Of a stretch of 64,000 nucleotides of DNA, positions 22,093-30,681 are shown piece after piece. The notes below the pieces were generated by a model that searched no databases, had not been told where the DNA came from, and worked only from the letters and a program-made list of their open reading frames with translations. Origin of the DNA: Sutterella wadsworthensis 2_1_59BFAA. GTDB lineage: Bacteria > Pseudomonadota > Gammaproteobacteria > Burkholderiales > Burkholderiaceae_F. Where the stretch lies: positions 133,226 to 197,225 of the forward strand of contig NZ_JH815516.1 in assembly GCF_000297775.1 (NCBI RefSeq), written 5' to 3'. The position numbers were made by a program, and so were the translations under genes. Every line of letters begins with the position of its first letter. The first letter of the stretch is position 1.

Positions 22093-23796
22093 ATGGCGGA
22101 CAGTCTTCGCAAACAGTGCGGCAAGCGCTGGGAGGCGCTGAAGTCTGAGCGCTCCTCTTGGATGCCGCACTGGCAGGAAATCTCGGAAGTACTTCTGCCT
22201 CGCGCGGGGCGCTTCCTCGTCTCCGACAACAACAAGGGGGACAAGCGCCACCGCGCCATCCTGGACAACTCAGGCACGCGAGCGCTTCGCACCTTGTCGG
22301 GCGGCATGATGGCGGGCATGACGAGCCCGGCTCGTCCGTGGTTCCGTCTCACGACGAAGAACCCGCAGTTGGACGAGAACTACGAAGTCAAGAAGTGGAT
22401 GACGCAGGTGACGACCCTCATGCAGATGGTCTTCAACCAGTCGAATGTCTACCGCGCCTTGCAGATGGCGTACGAGGAGCTCGGTGCTTTCGGCACGACG
22501 TCTGTGATCGTGCTCGACGACTACGACTCCATCATCCATTGCATGCCGCTCACCATCGGCGAGTTCGCTCTGGCGACCGATGCTCGAGGCGACGTCAACA
22601 CGTGCTACCGAGAGTTTCGCATGACGGTCTCCGCGCTCGTCGGGGAGTTCGGCTACGACAAGGTGTCGCCCAACGTCAGGCGGCTCTATGACCGCGGGAA
22701 CTACGATGAATGGATCGAGGTGGTCAACGCCATTGAGCCCCGCAATTTTCGCGATCCGCAGAAGCGTGACGCGAAGAACATGCCCTATCGTTCCGTTTAC
22801 TTTGAGAAGAACGGGAAAGGCGATTCGATCCTTCGCGAGTCGGGCTTCCGACAATTTCCTGTTCTCGCAGCTCGTTGGAATGTGACGGGCGGCGACATCT
22901 ACGGGACGGGGCCGGGCATGGAAGCGCTCGGCGACCTTCGCCAGCTTCAACAGCAGCAGCTTCACAAGTCCAAGGCCATTGCTCAGCAGGCCGATCCCGC
23001 GGTCATCATGTCGGCCGACATGCGCAATCAGGAAGCGAACCTGGTTCCGGGCGGGATCGTTTGGGCGGACAACGTAGCGCAGGTGCAGGGGGTGCGGTCT
23101 GCCTACGAAGTCAACCTGCGTCTCGACGCGCTTCTGATGGACATTCAGGACGTGCGACGGCGCATTGATGAAGCGTTCTACAAGGACATCTTCCTGATGA
23201 TTACGGGCATGCCTACGACGGCCCGTGCGACGGCGACGGAGATTGCCGAGCGCCACGAAGAGAAGATGCTGATGCTTGGCCCCGTCCTCGAGCGCCTCAA
23301 CGCGGAGATGAACGACCGACTGATCGCCATGACGTTCGACCGCATGGTGCAGGTCGGCATGCTCCCGCCCGTGCCGCAGGAGCTTCAAGGCATCGACTTG
23401 AACGTCGAGTTTGTCTCGATCCTTGCGCAGGCCCAGAGGGCCGTGGCAACCAACGCGGTTGACCGCTTCACGCAGAACCTCGGCAGGCTCGTGGCAATCA
23501 AGCCCGATCTCGCCGACAAGTTCGATGCGGACTACTGGGCGGATTACTACTCCGACGTGCTGGGGCTTGACCCCCAGTTGATCGTGCCTGGCAAGCAGGT
23601 GGCGCTCATCCGCCAGCAGAGAGCCGAGCAGCAGGCGAAGATGATGCAGATGGAGCAGGCCAAGGAGATGGCCTCTGTCGCGAAGGATCTTGGAGCGGCT
23701 CAAGCCGCGGTCCCCGCGTCACCGATGTCCCCGCTTCAGGGAGACCTTCAGTCGGCCTCCCCCGAGCAGATCATGGGGCAGTTCGCGGGCTATTGA
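22093..23796 (+). CDS. Portal (head-to-tail connector) protein
   Basis: The 567-residue protein belongs to the podoviral head-tail connector family. Key segments are the WMPHWQEISEVLLPRAGRF opening, RALRTLSGGMMAGMTSPARPWFRL near residues 60-85, YEELGAFGTTSVIVLDDYDS near 138, and DIYGTGPGMEALGDLRQLQQQQ near 270, which fits the portal stem and clip. The end is a Gln/Met-rich helix. Length is normal for the family. It forms the dodecameric ring through which DNA enters and leaves the capsid. It follows the small virion protein by two bases and is followed by the second GGGTGCATGAG element. Confidence 0.94.
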   Translation: MADSLRKQCGKRWEALKSERSSWMPHWQEISEVLLPRAGRFLVSDNNKGDKRHRAILDNSGTRALRTLSGGMMAGMTSPARPWFRLTTKNPQLDENYEVKKWMTQVTTLMQMVFNQSNVYRALQMAYEELGAFGTTSVIVLDDYDSIIHCMPLTIGEFALATDARGDVNTCYREFRMTVSALVGEFGYDKVSPNVRRLYDRGNYDEWIEVVNAIEPRNFRDPQKRDAKNMPYRSVYFEKNGKGDSILRESGFRQFPVLAARWNVTGGDIYGTGPGMEALGDLRQLQQQQLHKSKAIAQQADPAVIMSADMRNQEANLVPGGIVWADNVAQVQGVRSAYEVNLRLDALLMDIQDVRRRIDEAFYKDIFLMITGMPTTARATATEIAERHEEKMLMLGPVLERLNAEMNDRLIAMTFDRMVQVGMLPPVPQELQGIDLNVEFVSILAQAQRAVATNAVDRFTQNLGRLVAIKPDLADKFDADYWADYYSDVLGLDPQLIVPGKQVALIRQQRAEQQAKMMQMEQAKEMASVAKDLGAAQAAVPASPMSPLQGDLQSASPEQIMGQFAGY

Positions 23797-23802
23797 TCCA
23801 AT

Positions 23803-23813
23803 GGGTGCATGAG
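23803..23813 (+). promoter_or_regulatory. GGGTGCATGAG element, copy 2
   Basis: The element starts six bases after the portal stop. Downstream AGCGTGTCAAAGTA resembles GGCGTGTGACAAAGTA after copy 4, so similarity extends beyond the 11-bp core. Confidence 0.65.
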
Positions 23814-23852
23814 AGCAAAACAGCGTGTCAAAGTAGCTTCAACACATAAAGC

Positions 23853-23886
23853 GAAAGCCGCTCGGGGCGGAATCCGAACGGCTTTC
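23853..23886 (+). terminator. Hairpin after element copy 2
   Basis: The outer stem GAAAGCCG/CGGCTTTC is identical to that of the hairpin at 20648-20683, and the inner stem is TCGG/CCGA with the same C-A mismatch between the two stems. CTAAGACTCTCA follows, similar to CTAGGATTCTCA after the first hairpin. It may be a processing or attenuation element rather than a true terminator. Confidence 0.6.
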
Positions 23887-23927
23887 TAAGACTCTCAACG
23901 TCTAGCGATGAGGACCTATGAAGATCT

Positions 23928-24140
23928 ATGGACAAGTATACCTCGTTTGAGAAGCGGTTAGAAGAGATAAGAACAATGGTTGAAGAACACGACAGACAGA
24001 TGATTCGGGAGGACGAACGTCGCCGAATAGAGAAGGAACGCAAAACTTGGTGGTGGGACGCCTTCAAGAGCGTTGCGGTTCCGATTCTTGTCGGCGTTAT
24101 CTCTTCACTGGTTTCGCTAAAAGTGGCGGGCGTTTTATGA
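23928..24140 (+). CDS. Small phage protein with coiled coil and C-terminal membrane anchor
   Basis: The 70-residue product has a charged helix (YTSFEKRLEEIRTMVEEHDRQMIREDERRRIEKERK) followed by WWW and a membrane segment AVPILVGVISSLVSLKVAGVL. This layout resembles the XhlA family of phage lysis-associated membrane proteins, which have an amphipathic helix before one anchor. It overlaps the Bbp19-like gene by ATGA. A lysis role is possible, but its position between portal and scaffold genes is unusual for that. Confidence 0.6.
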   Translation: MDKYTSFEKRLEEIRTMVEEHDRQMIREDERRRIEKERKTWWWDAFKSVAVPILVGVISSLVSLKVAGVL

Positions 24141-24421
24141 CTGAACAGAAACTGCCCTACGAATCCTCGGACGATTTTGAGTCCGACTTCAAGTGGCTCA
24201 TGCGGGATGTGCGGGGCCGCAGGCTGATGCACTGGCTTCTCACGAAGTCGGGCGTCTTCCGAACGACTTTCGAGGAGGCGCCGATGCGGGCGTCCTACAT
24301 GCCGATCGCGATGGCGCATGCCGAAGGCCGAAAGGACATCGGCTACCGCCTGATGGCGCAGATTGATCGGGTTTGCCCCGACCAGTATTCCAAGATGATG
24401 AAGGAGAACAAGAATGGCTGA
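24137..24421 (+). CDS. Bbp19-like phage protein
   Basis: The start at 24137 overlaps the previous stop. The 94-residue product shows the Bbp19 pattern: DFESDFKWLMRDVRGRRLMHWLLTKSGVFRTTFE, then MAHAEGRKDIGYRLMAQI and a final CPDQYSKMMKEN. Bbp19 is encoded beside the capsid genes of Bordetella phage BPP-1, and the gene order here is the same. The biochemical role is not established. It overlaps the scaffold gene. Confidence 0.75.
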   Translation: MTEQKLPYESSDDFESDFKWLMRDVRGRRLMHWLLTKSGVFRTTFEEAPMRASYMPIAMAHAEGRKDIGYRLMAQIDRVCPDQYSKMMKENKNG

Positions 24422-25082
24422 AGACGGAACCACCGTTGACCCTGTCGATACGACTGAGCCGGCCAATCCCGCAACGCCCGCAGGTGGCGAGGGAAACCCT
24501 ACCGATCCGGCTCCGGCGGCTACCGATCCGGCAACGGGCGCTACAGAACCGCAGGAAGGGATGCAGTCCCTGCTGGACGGCGGAAAGGATGAGGGCAAAG
24601 GTGAGCCGGGAGCCGCTCCGACGGCCCCTGAGGCCTACGAGCCGTTCGACATTGACGGCCAGCAATTCTCCGAAGAGCAAGTGCAGGGCTTTGCCGCTAC
24701 GGCGAAGGAGCTCGGGCTCTCGCAGGAGAATGCCCAGAAGATGCTTGCCGCCATGGTCCCCACGGCGCGTCAGTATCTGGTGGACGACTTGAAGGCGAAG
24801 TCGCAAGAGTGGGCTTCGCTTTCTGAGAAGGACCCTGAAATCGGCGGCGCCAATTTCAAGGCTAATGTCGGTGTCGCGAACCAAGCCCTCAAGCAGTTTG
24901 CGACTCCTGAATTTACGGCGCTTTTGAGAGGATCCGGCCTTGGGGCGCACCCCGAGGTGGTCCGTGTGTTTTATCGCATCGGCAAGGCCATGCAGCAGGA
25001 TCACGGTGTGACGGGAAGCGCTTCCGCTCCGGCGGGCGCTCGACGCCGCTACCCGAAGTCCAACATGGTGGTTGATGTCTAA
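24414..25082 (+). CDS. Head scaffolding protein
   Basis: The 222-residue protein starts with a Pro/Thr/Ala/Gly-rich, disordered region to about residue 75. A middle helical region (FSEEQVQGFAATAKELGLSQENAQKMLAAMVP) and a region with FKANVGVANQALKQFATPEFTALLRGSGLGAHPEVVRVFYRIGKAM follow, typical of podoviral scaffold proteins. The C-terminus is basic (GARRRYPKSNM), as needed for contact with the capsid protein. It lies directly before the major capsid gene, the expected place. It should guide assembly of the procapsid. Confidence 0.85.
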   Translation: MAEDGTTVDPVDTTEPANPATPAGGEGNPTDPAPAATDPATGATEPQEGMQSLLDGGKDEGKGEPGAAPTAPEAYEPFDIDGQQFSEEQVQGFAATAKELGLSQENAQKMLAAMVPTARQYLVDDLKAKSQEWASLSEKDPEIGGANFKANVGVANQALKQFATPEFTALLRGSGLGAHPEVVRVFYRIGKAMQQDHGVTGSASAPAGARRRYPKSNMVVDV

Positions 25083-25093
25083 GGAGATAAGGA

Positions 25094-26113
25094 ATGGCTA
25101 CGACTACTAAGCCGAATCGCAATCCGACGCTCGCCGACATGATGGATCGTCTGGATCCGAATGGCGAGCTCGCTGACATCGTTGAAGTACTCAACGAAAC
25201 CAATGAGATGATGGACGACATCACGTGGGTGGAGGCGAACAACAAGTTCTCTCACCGCACGACTGTTCGTACGGGTCTTCCGACCGTCACGTGGCGCAAG
25301 CTCAACTACGGTGTGAAGCAGTCCAAGTCCACGGTCGCCCAGATCACGGACACCTGCGGCATGCTTGAAGCCTTTGCCACGGTTGACAAGAAGCTCGCCG
25401 AAATCAACGGCATGAAGGAATCTTGGCGCGCTTCCGAAGAACGCCCGTTCATCGAAGCCATGTCCCAGACGCTTCAGCGTGCTCTGATCTACGGCGACTC
25501 CTCCAAGGATCCCGAGCAGATCATGGGCCTTGCCCCGCGTTTCAACACGAAGGATCCGAAGAAGGCTCCGTGCGCCGTCAACGTCATCGACGCCGGCGGT
25601 ACGGGCGCCGACCTCACCTCCATCTGGCTCGTCGGTTGGGGCCCGAACACGGTCCACGGCCTTTACCCCGAAAACTCCAAGGCGGGTCTCTCCAAGGAAG
25701 ACATCGGCGAAGAAGCCGCGCTTGATCCGGATGGCGGCGAGTACCGCGTCCTCAAGACGCACTTCGGTTGGGACGTTGGTCTCTCTGTTCGCGACTGGCG
25801 CTATGTCGTACGTATTGCGAACATCAAGGAAAGCCTTCTCAAGTCCGTTCCGCCGGATGAGAACAGCGCCACGGGCCACAACCTCTACGAGCTTCTCGTG
25901 AAGGCCGTGGCGAAGGTGCCGAGTCTCTCTGGCGCCCGCTTTGCCTTCTACACGAACCGCACGATCGAAACGTATCTGCGTCTGCAGCAGGCCAACTCCC
26001 GCAACGTCCAGCTGAATCTGGCCGATGTCGGCGGCCGCCGCGTGCTGAGCTTTGACGGCATTCCGTTCCGTCGCGTCGACGTGCTTGAGTTCAAGGAAGC
26101 TCAGGTCAAGTAA
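25094..26113 (+). CDS. Major capsid protein (BPP-1 Bbp17-like)
   Basis: The 339-residue protein is preceded by AAGGAGATAAGGA. It shows NPTLADMMDRLDPNGELADIVEVLNETNEMMDDITWVEAN at the N-terminus and TGLPTVTWRKLNYGV, KESWRASEERPFIEAMSQTLQRALIYGDSSKDPEQIMGLAPRF in the middle. A GGTGADLTSIWLVGWGPNTVHGLYP segment and a C-terminal GGRRVLSFDGIPFRRVDVL follow. These are typical of the podoviral HK97-fold capsid group to which the BPP-1 major capsid belongs. It forms the icosahedral shell. Codon choice is strongly biased to C-ending codons, as for a highly expressed gene. Confidence 0.92.
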   Translation: MATTTKPNRNPTLADMMDRLDPNGELADIVEVLNETNEMMDDITWVEANNKFSHRTTVRTGLPTVTWRKLNYGVKQSKSTVAQITDTCGMLEAFATVDKKLAEINGMKESWRASEERPFIEAMSQTLQRALIYGDSSKDPEQIMGLAPRFNTKDPKKAPCAVNVIDAGGTGADLTSIWLVGWGPNTVHGLYPENSKAGLSKEDIGEEAALDPDGGEYRVLKTHFGWDVGLSVRDWRYVVRIANIKESLLKSVPPDENSATGHNLYELLVKAVAKVPSLSGARFAFYTNRTIETYLRLQQANSRNVQLNLADVGGRRVLSFDGIPFRRVDVLEFKEAQVK

Positions 26114-26123
26114 GGAGAAGACA

Positions 26124-26537
26124 ATGATTGTTGACTATCTGATGATGTTCACGAAGGACGAGGGCCAGAAGCTTTCCGCCGCGGCCGCCTCCGACTTCCG
26201 TCTTGACTTCGGTCAGCCCAAGCCGACCACGGGCTATGCCTACGGCGACCTCGTGGCCGTTTTCACGGTGAAGGCCGACGTGACGGGCAACCTCACGATC
26301 TCGCTGCAGGACTCCGACACGGAGACGAGCGGCTTTGCCGACGTGTCCACGGCGGTGACGCTTGCCGCCCCGAAGGCGGGCACCCAGATCGTGATCCCGA
26401 TCCCGTACCATCACAAGCGCTACATGCAGGCGAACTTTGCCGGCGCTGTTTCGGGGGGTACGGTTCACGGCTTCATCACGTCGGGCTTCCAGGACAACGC
26501 GGGCTTTGAACAGGCCCCGTCCATCAAGACGGCTTGA
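26124..26537 (+). CDS. Capsid cement protein (Bbp16-like)
   Basis: The start at 26124 follows AAGGAGAAGACA. The 137-residue product is beta-rich, with AYGDLVAVFTVKADVTGNLTISLQDSDTETSGFADVST and KAGTQIVIPIPYHHKRYMQANFAGAVSGGTVHGFIT. This matches the Bbp16-type cement protein of BPP-1-like phages, which decorates and stabilises the capsid. It follows the capsid gene and is closed by a terminator hairpin. Confidence 0.82.
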   Translation: MIVDYLMMFTKDEGQKLSAAAASDFRLDFGQPKPTTGYAYGDLVAVFTVKADVTGNLTISLQDSDTETSGFADVSTAVTLAAPKAGTQIVIPIPYHHKRYMQANFAGAVSGGTVHGFITSGFQDNAGFEQAPSIKTA

Positions 26538-26562
26538 TCCTCCGTGAAGAGGTGATGACAAA

Positions 26563-26585
26563 GGGGCGCTTCGGCGCCTCTTTTT
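26563..26585 (+). terminator. Intrinsic terminator after the cement protein gene
   Basis: GGGGCGC and GCGCCTC pair across a TTCG tetraloop and are followed by TTTTT. It separates the highly expressed capsid genes from the tail genes and probably lowers their relative expression. Confidence 0.85.
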
Positions 26586-26598
26586 GTAGGAGGTTCTC

Positions 26599-27231
26599 AT
26601 GGCAAGTGCTGTAGAGATTTGTAATTTGGCGTTGTCTTTCCTGGGTGACACCGGGAGCATTGCATCGATTGACCCGCCTGAAAGCCCGGCCCAGGCGAAG
26701 ATGTGCGCGATCTACTACCCGATCGCGAAGTCGGCGATGCTCGAGATGCACGACTGGTCGTTCGCGACGAAGCGCCAGCTCCTCGCCAAGTTGAGCTCGG
26801 AGGAGACGGCGGGGTGGAGAGGCGTCTACGAGGTGCCGTCCGACTGCATGCGCGTCATCCGCGTCCGCCCGCACTCGAAGCAGGAGATGCCGAGCTGGTG
26901 GACGGATAACCCGGTGTGGTTCATGGAGCCCAACGACGCGAACTTCGAAGTGATGGGCGGGAAGCTCTACACGAACGCGGAAAACCCCGTGGCGACCTAC
27001 GTGACGTCGGAGGTCTCGGAGGGCTACTTCTCGCCAACCTTTGTGACGGCGTTCGCGTACTACCTCGCGATGGAGATTGCGGGCTCTCGTGTCAAGGGCG
27101 AAGAGGGGCAGAAACTATCGAGCTTGCTTTCGAAACAGTTCCAAGTGGCGCTCTCGACGGCGAAGACGCGTGACGCGAATCAGCAGCGCAAGCAGGTCTG
27201 CTTCACACCCTCGTGGATCGTAAGGAGGTAG
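26599..27231 (+). CDS. Tail tubular protein A / head-tail adaptor
   Basis: The 210-residue protein follows AGGAGGTTCTC. It opens SAVEICNLALSFLGDTGSIASIDPPESPAQAKMCAIYYPIAKSAMLEMHDWSFATKR, the signature of podoviral gp11/gp4-like tail adaptors, which bind under the portal. The central part has WRGVYEVPSDCMRVIRV, and VTAFAYYLAMEIAGSRV lies near residue 152. It ends in a basic segment. It links the portal to the nozzle and starts two bases before the next tail gene. Confidence 0.88.
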   Translation: MASAVEICNLALSFLGDTGSIASIDPPESPAQAKMCAIYYPIAKSAMLEMHDWSFATKRQLLAKLSSEETAGWRGVYEVPSDCMRVIRVRPHSKQEMPSWWTDNPVWFMEPNDANFEVMGGKLYTNAENPVATYVTSEVSEGYFSPTFVTAFAYYLAMEIAGSRVKGEEGQKLSSLLSKQFQVALSTAKTRDANQQRKQVCFTPSWIVRR

Positions 27232-27233
27232 GC

Positions 27234-29948
27234 ATGGGTATTCGTAAAGTACAAATGTCTTTTTCGGCGGGCGAGCTCTCCCCCGCCATGTACGGGCGAT
27301 TTGACGATCAGAAGTACCAGCAGGGTTTGGCGAAGTGCCGCAACTTCCTCGTGCTTCCGCAGGGCCCCGCGACGGTTCGACCGGGTACGGCGTACGTGAA
27401 CACGACGAAGTATCCGACGAAGAAGTGTCGCCTCATCCCGTTCACGTTCTCGTCCGATCAGACGCTTGCCATCGAGCTTGGCGACAAGTACGCGCGCTTT
27501 CACACGTCGGGCAAAACCCTCCTGGGCGAAGACGGGCAGCCCTACGAGATCGAGACGCCGTACAGCTCGGACGACGTGTTTGACATCCACTATGTCCAGT
27601 CGATGGACATCATGACGCTCGTGCATCCGAACTACCCGCCGAAGGAGTTGCGCCGCTATGGTGCGACCGACTGGCGTCTCGTCGACGTTCAGTTCGGCGC
27701 ACCGCTACCCGCCCCAGGAGCGCCAAGTGTTGAGTACAAAGTGGTGGCGAGTAGCGGTCAGACGATCACGGAAGGTGAGAAGACACGCTACACGTTGAAG
27801 TACCGTGTGACGGCAGTAAAGGAGACTGAGACGGGAAGCGAGCAGGAGAGCCCTGCAAGTCCCGTTGGCGAGACGAAGGGGAACCTGTACCTCAACAACG
27901 CCACCTGTACGATCACGTGGGGCACTGTGGCAGACGCGGAGCGATATCGCGTCTACAAGAATTTCAAGGGCTTGTACTGCTTTATCGGCGAGACGACCGA
28001 AACGTCGTTCATCGACGACAACTACTCGCCTGACGAGGGCATCACGCCGCCTATCTACGACGACCCTTTCTTTATGAGCAAGGGCATTACGTCTGTCACG
28101 GTCAACAACGGCGGTAGCGGTTATGTCTACGACCGCAGAGGCATCACTGCGGACAATTGGCGCATTCTCTCATCGCCGAGCAAAGGGGAGATCGCCGGCA
28201 CCCGCCGCGTGGCGGACTCCGGTAGCGAAAAGAGTCCTTTTTCCGTACGAGTATACGACGAGAACGGTGAGGGCACAGGGGCAACTGTGGAGCTGGTCAC
28301 CTCTCGCCGTGTTTGGAAAGAGCAAATTGACGGCAGCGGTGACAACGGCCCTTCCTACGACGACATGGTCACGACCACCGTCACCGGCATCAAGGTCACA
28401 AACGTAGGCCAAGGTTACTCTCTCCCGCGTGTTGAAATTACGTGGACGGACCATACATGGGTTGGCTCGTGGACTGACTATTTCGGCCGACGTGCTACGG
28501 TTGCCCTCGATGTCGAGCAGTCGTCTCTTCGTATCGACGTCAAGGACTCGACAGGTTGGGGCGCGGAGCTCGTGCCGGTTGTGAAGGACGGGCGTATCGA
28601 GAAGGTAGCCGTGCGGTCCGGCGGGCAAAGCTACACGTCTCCGAAGTTGACGGTTGTTTCTACGGTGGGCAGTGGCGCTTCGCTCACCGCCAACGTAGGT
28701 AAGGCGGGCGACTACCCCGGCGCGGTCTGCTACTACGAACAGCGCCGATGCTTCGCGGGAACGCCGACGCGTCCTCAGATGGTGTGGATGACGCGCTCCG
28801 GTACCGAGTCAGACATGAGTCACACGCTCCCCTCGCAGGACGACAACCGCTTGCGTTTCGCCATCGCGGCGCAGGAGGCGTCGCGCATCCTGCATCTGAC
28901 GCCGCTCCAGCAGATGCTTGCGATGACGAATACGACGGAGTATCGAGTCTACTCGGGCGGCTCCGCCCCGATGGCGCCTGATGCGATTCGATCGGAAGTG
29001 CAGGCGCAGATAGGCGCGTCGAACGTCATGCCTGTGGTGGTCAACTCCACGGTCGTTTACGCTGCCGCCCGTGGCGGGCACGTGCGTGAGCTCGGGTACA
29101 ACTGGCAGTCGTCGGGTTTCACTACAGGCGATTTGTCGATCCGATCCGCGCACTTCTTCGAAGACTCGCAGATCGTCGACATGGCGTTGGCGAAGTCGCC
29201 GGATCCGATCGTGTGGGCGGCGATGGCCGACGGCAGCCTCCTGGGATTTACCTACTTGCCTGAACAGGCGATTGGCGGCTGGCACAAGCACACGACGGTG
29301 AACGGCGCGGTCGAGTCTGTGACGGTCGTCCCTGAGGGGGATGAGGACATCGTTTATCTCATCATCCGTCGAACAGTCAAGGGAGAGGTTGTCCGCTACG
29401 TCGAGCGCATGCACGAGCGTAAGTTCTCGGCGTTGGAAGACGCATGGTGCGTGGACTGCGGCGGGGAGTACATCGGAGACCGGACGACTGAGGTGAAGGG
29501 GCTCACCTGGCTCGAAGGCGAGACGGTCAACATCCTTGCCGACGGTTGTGTGCTCCCTCAGCGCGTAGTGGAGGACGGGAAAGTCACGCTCACCCAATCG
29601 GCGCGTCACGTCATCGTGGGCCTGCCGATCACGGCCGACCTGCAGACGCTCCCGGTGGCGGTACAGCTGGCGGATGGCTCGGTCGGGATGGGGCACATGA
29701 AGAACGTGAACGATGTGTTCCTGCGTGTGCACAAGTCTTCCGGTGTCTTTGTTGGCCCTGACTTTGACAATCTTGTCGAGTACAAGCAGAGAACCGATGA
29801 GCCGTACGGGTCCCCGCCGGCATTGATGGACAAGGAAATCTCCGTCGCCACAATCTCGCAGTGGAACGACTCTGGGCAGATCTGCGTTCGTCAGAAAGAT
29901 CCTCTGCCGCTCACGATCGTTAGTCTCTGTTGGGATCTCGCGAAGTAA
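27234..29948 (+). CDS. Tail tubular protein B / tail nozzle protein
   Basis: The 904-residue protein starts after AAGGAGGTAGGC. The N-terminus is typical of podoviral nozzle proteins: VQMSFSAGELSPAMYGRFDDQKYQQGLAKCRNFLVLPQGPATVRPGTAYV. A FYCIGETTETSFIDD-like fibronectin-type region lies around residues 190-260, and glycine-rich VTGIKVTNVGQGYSLPRVEI repeats follow. Later, CYYEQRRCFAGTPTRPQMVWMTRSG and FAIAAQEASRILHLTPLQQMLAMTNTTEYRV are standard for the family. The inserted Ig/fibronectin-like part around residues 160-480 is larger than in T7 gp12. It forms the lower tail channel. Confidence 0.9.
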   Translation: MGIRKVQMSFSAGELSPAMYGRFDDQKYQQGLAKCRNFLVLPQGPATVRPGTAYVNTTKYPTKKCRLIPFTFSSDQTLAIELGDKYARFHTSGKTLLGEDGQPYEIETPYSSDDVFDIHYVQSMDIMTLVHPNYPPKELRRYGATDWRLVDVQFGAPLPAPGAPSVEYKVVASSGQTITEGEKTRYTLKYRVTAVKETETGSEQESPASPVGETKGNLYLNNATCTITWGTVADAERYRVYKNFKGLYCFIGETTETSFIDDNYSPDEGITPPIYDDPFFMSKGITSVTVNNGGSGYVYDRRGITADNWRILSSPSKGEIAGTRRVADSGSEKSPFSVRVYDENGEGTGATVELVTSRRVWKEQIDGSGDNGPSYDDMVTTTVTGIKVTNVGQGYSLPRVEITWTDHTWVGSWTDYFGRRATVALDVEQSSLRIDVKDSTGWGAELVPVVKDGRIEKVAVRSGGQSYTSPKLTVVSTVGSGASLTANVGKAGDYPGAVCYYEQRRCFAGTPTRPQMVWMTRSGTESDMSHTLPSQDDNRLRFAIAAQEASRILHLTPLQQMLAMTNTTEYRVYSGGSAPMAPDAIRSEVQAQIGASNVMPVVVNSTVVYAAARGGHVRELGYNWQSSGFTTGDLSIRSAHFFEDSQIVDMALAKSPDPIVWAAMADGSLLGFTYLPEQAIGGWHKHTTVNGAVESVTVVPEGDEDIVYLIIRRTVKGEVVRYVERMHERKFSALEDAWCVDCGGEYIGDRTTEVKGLTWLEGETVNILADGCVLPQRVVEDGKVTLTQSARHVIVGLPITADLQTLPVAVQLADGSVGMGHMKNVNDVFLRVHKSSGVFVGPDFDNLVEYKQRTDEPYGSPPALMDKEISVATISQWNDSGQICVRQKDPLPLTIVSLCWDLAK

Positions 29949-29949
29949 T

Positions 29950-29960
29950 GGGTGCATGAG
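29950..29960 (+). promoter_or_regulatory. GGGTGCATGAG element, copy 3
   Basis: The element begins two bases after the nozzle gene stop, within the same AAGTAAT context as copy 1. It precedes a hairpin with a T-run and the first internal virion gene. Confidence 0.65.
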
Positions 29961-29982
29961 GTCCCTTCAACCCGATAACCTA

Positions 29983-30006
29983 GCCCTCAACTATGAGGGC
30001 TTTTTT
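29983..30006 (+). terminator. Terminator-like hairpin directly before an internal virion gene
   Basis: GCCCTC pairs with GAGGGC across AACTAT and six Ts follow. The T-run ends four bases before the ATG at 30010. It may terminate upstream transcripts, with copy 3 of the GGGTGCATGAG element only 23 bases ahead of it; GAGGG within the stem may also serve as the ribosome binding site. Confidence 0.75.
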
Positions 30007-30009
30007 CTT

Positions 30010-30681
30010 ATGGCGCTTACACTTCAAGGGGTCACATATGACCTCGACAACCTTTTGGGCGGCGTTAACTTTGGAACGGATCCACTCACGTTCCAAGGGC
30101 CCGCTGGCACGCAGAACGTATTGACCGCTCCAGATACAGCTTCGTCGGCGGGCGGTTTTAATCAGGTGATGGGCGGTGCATCTATCGGTCTTGCCATCGG
30201 GCAGGCGATCGGCGGCATGTACTCCGCGTGGAAGGGCGGCAAGACGCTCGACTACGTGATGAACAAGCAGGCCGAGATCTCCGAGCAGAACCGTCAGATG
30301 GCGCAGCTCTCCGCCGAGTCTGCGATGCGTCAAGGCGAAGCCGCCGTCGCACAGCTTACCTACCGCGCGGGCCAGATCAAAGCCAAACAGCGCACGGCGT
30401 TCGCGTCGAGCGGCGTGGTGTTGGGCGAAGGCTCGACTGCAGAGGTCACTGCGTCCACCGACATCATGAAGGAGATGGACAAGAAGACCGCCGAGATGAA
30501 CGCGCTCTCCGCCGCCTGGGGCTTCAAACAGCAGGCCCTTCAGGCGAGCGCGCAGGGCGGCATCTACTCTGGCATGGCCGGCTACGCCAAGGCGGCAAAG
30601 CAGTCCGAGGGTTTTTCCAGCGTCATTGACGGAGGCTTTACGGCGGCCGACCGTTGGTACCGATACTTTGGAGCATCCTAA
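30010..30681 (+). CDS. Internal virion protein (gp14-like)
   Basis: The 223-residue product begins MALTLQGVTYDLDNLLGG. A hydrophobic segment GGASIGLAIGQAIGGMYSAW near residue 60 is a possible membrane-inserting helix. The following helical region carries AEISEQNRQMAQLSAESAMRQGEAAVAQLTYRAGQIKAKQRTAFASSGVVLGEGSTAEV, which is typical of the small internal or ejection proteins of podoviruses. These enter the host envelope during DNA ejection. It overlaps the next gene by TAATG. Confidence 0.8.
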   Translation: MALTLQGVTYDLDNLLGGVNFGTDPLTFQGPAGTQNVLTAPDTASSAGGFNQVMGGASIGLAIGQAIGGMYSAWKGGKTLDYVMNKQAEISEQNRQMAQLSAESAMRQGEAAVAQLTYRAGQIKAKQRTAFASSGVVLGEGSTAEVTASTDIMKEMDKKTAEMNALSAAWGFKQQALQASAQGGIYSGMAGYAKAAKQSEGFSSVIDGGFTAADRWYRYFGAS

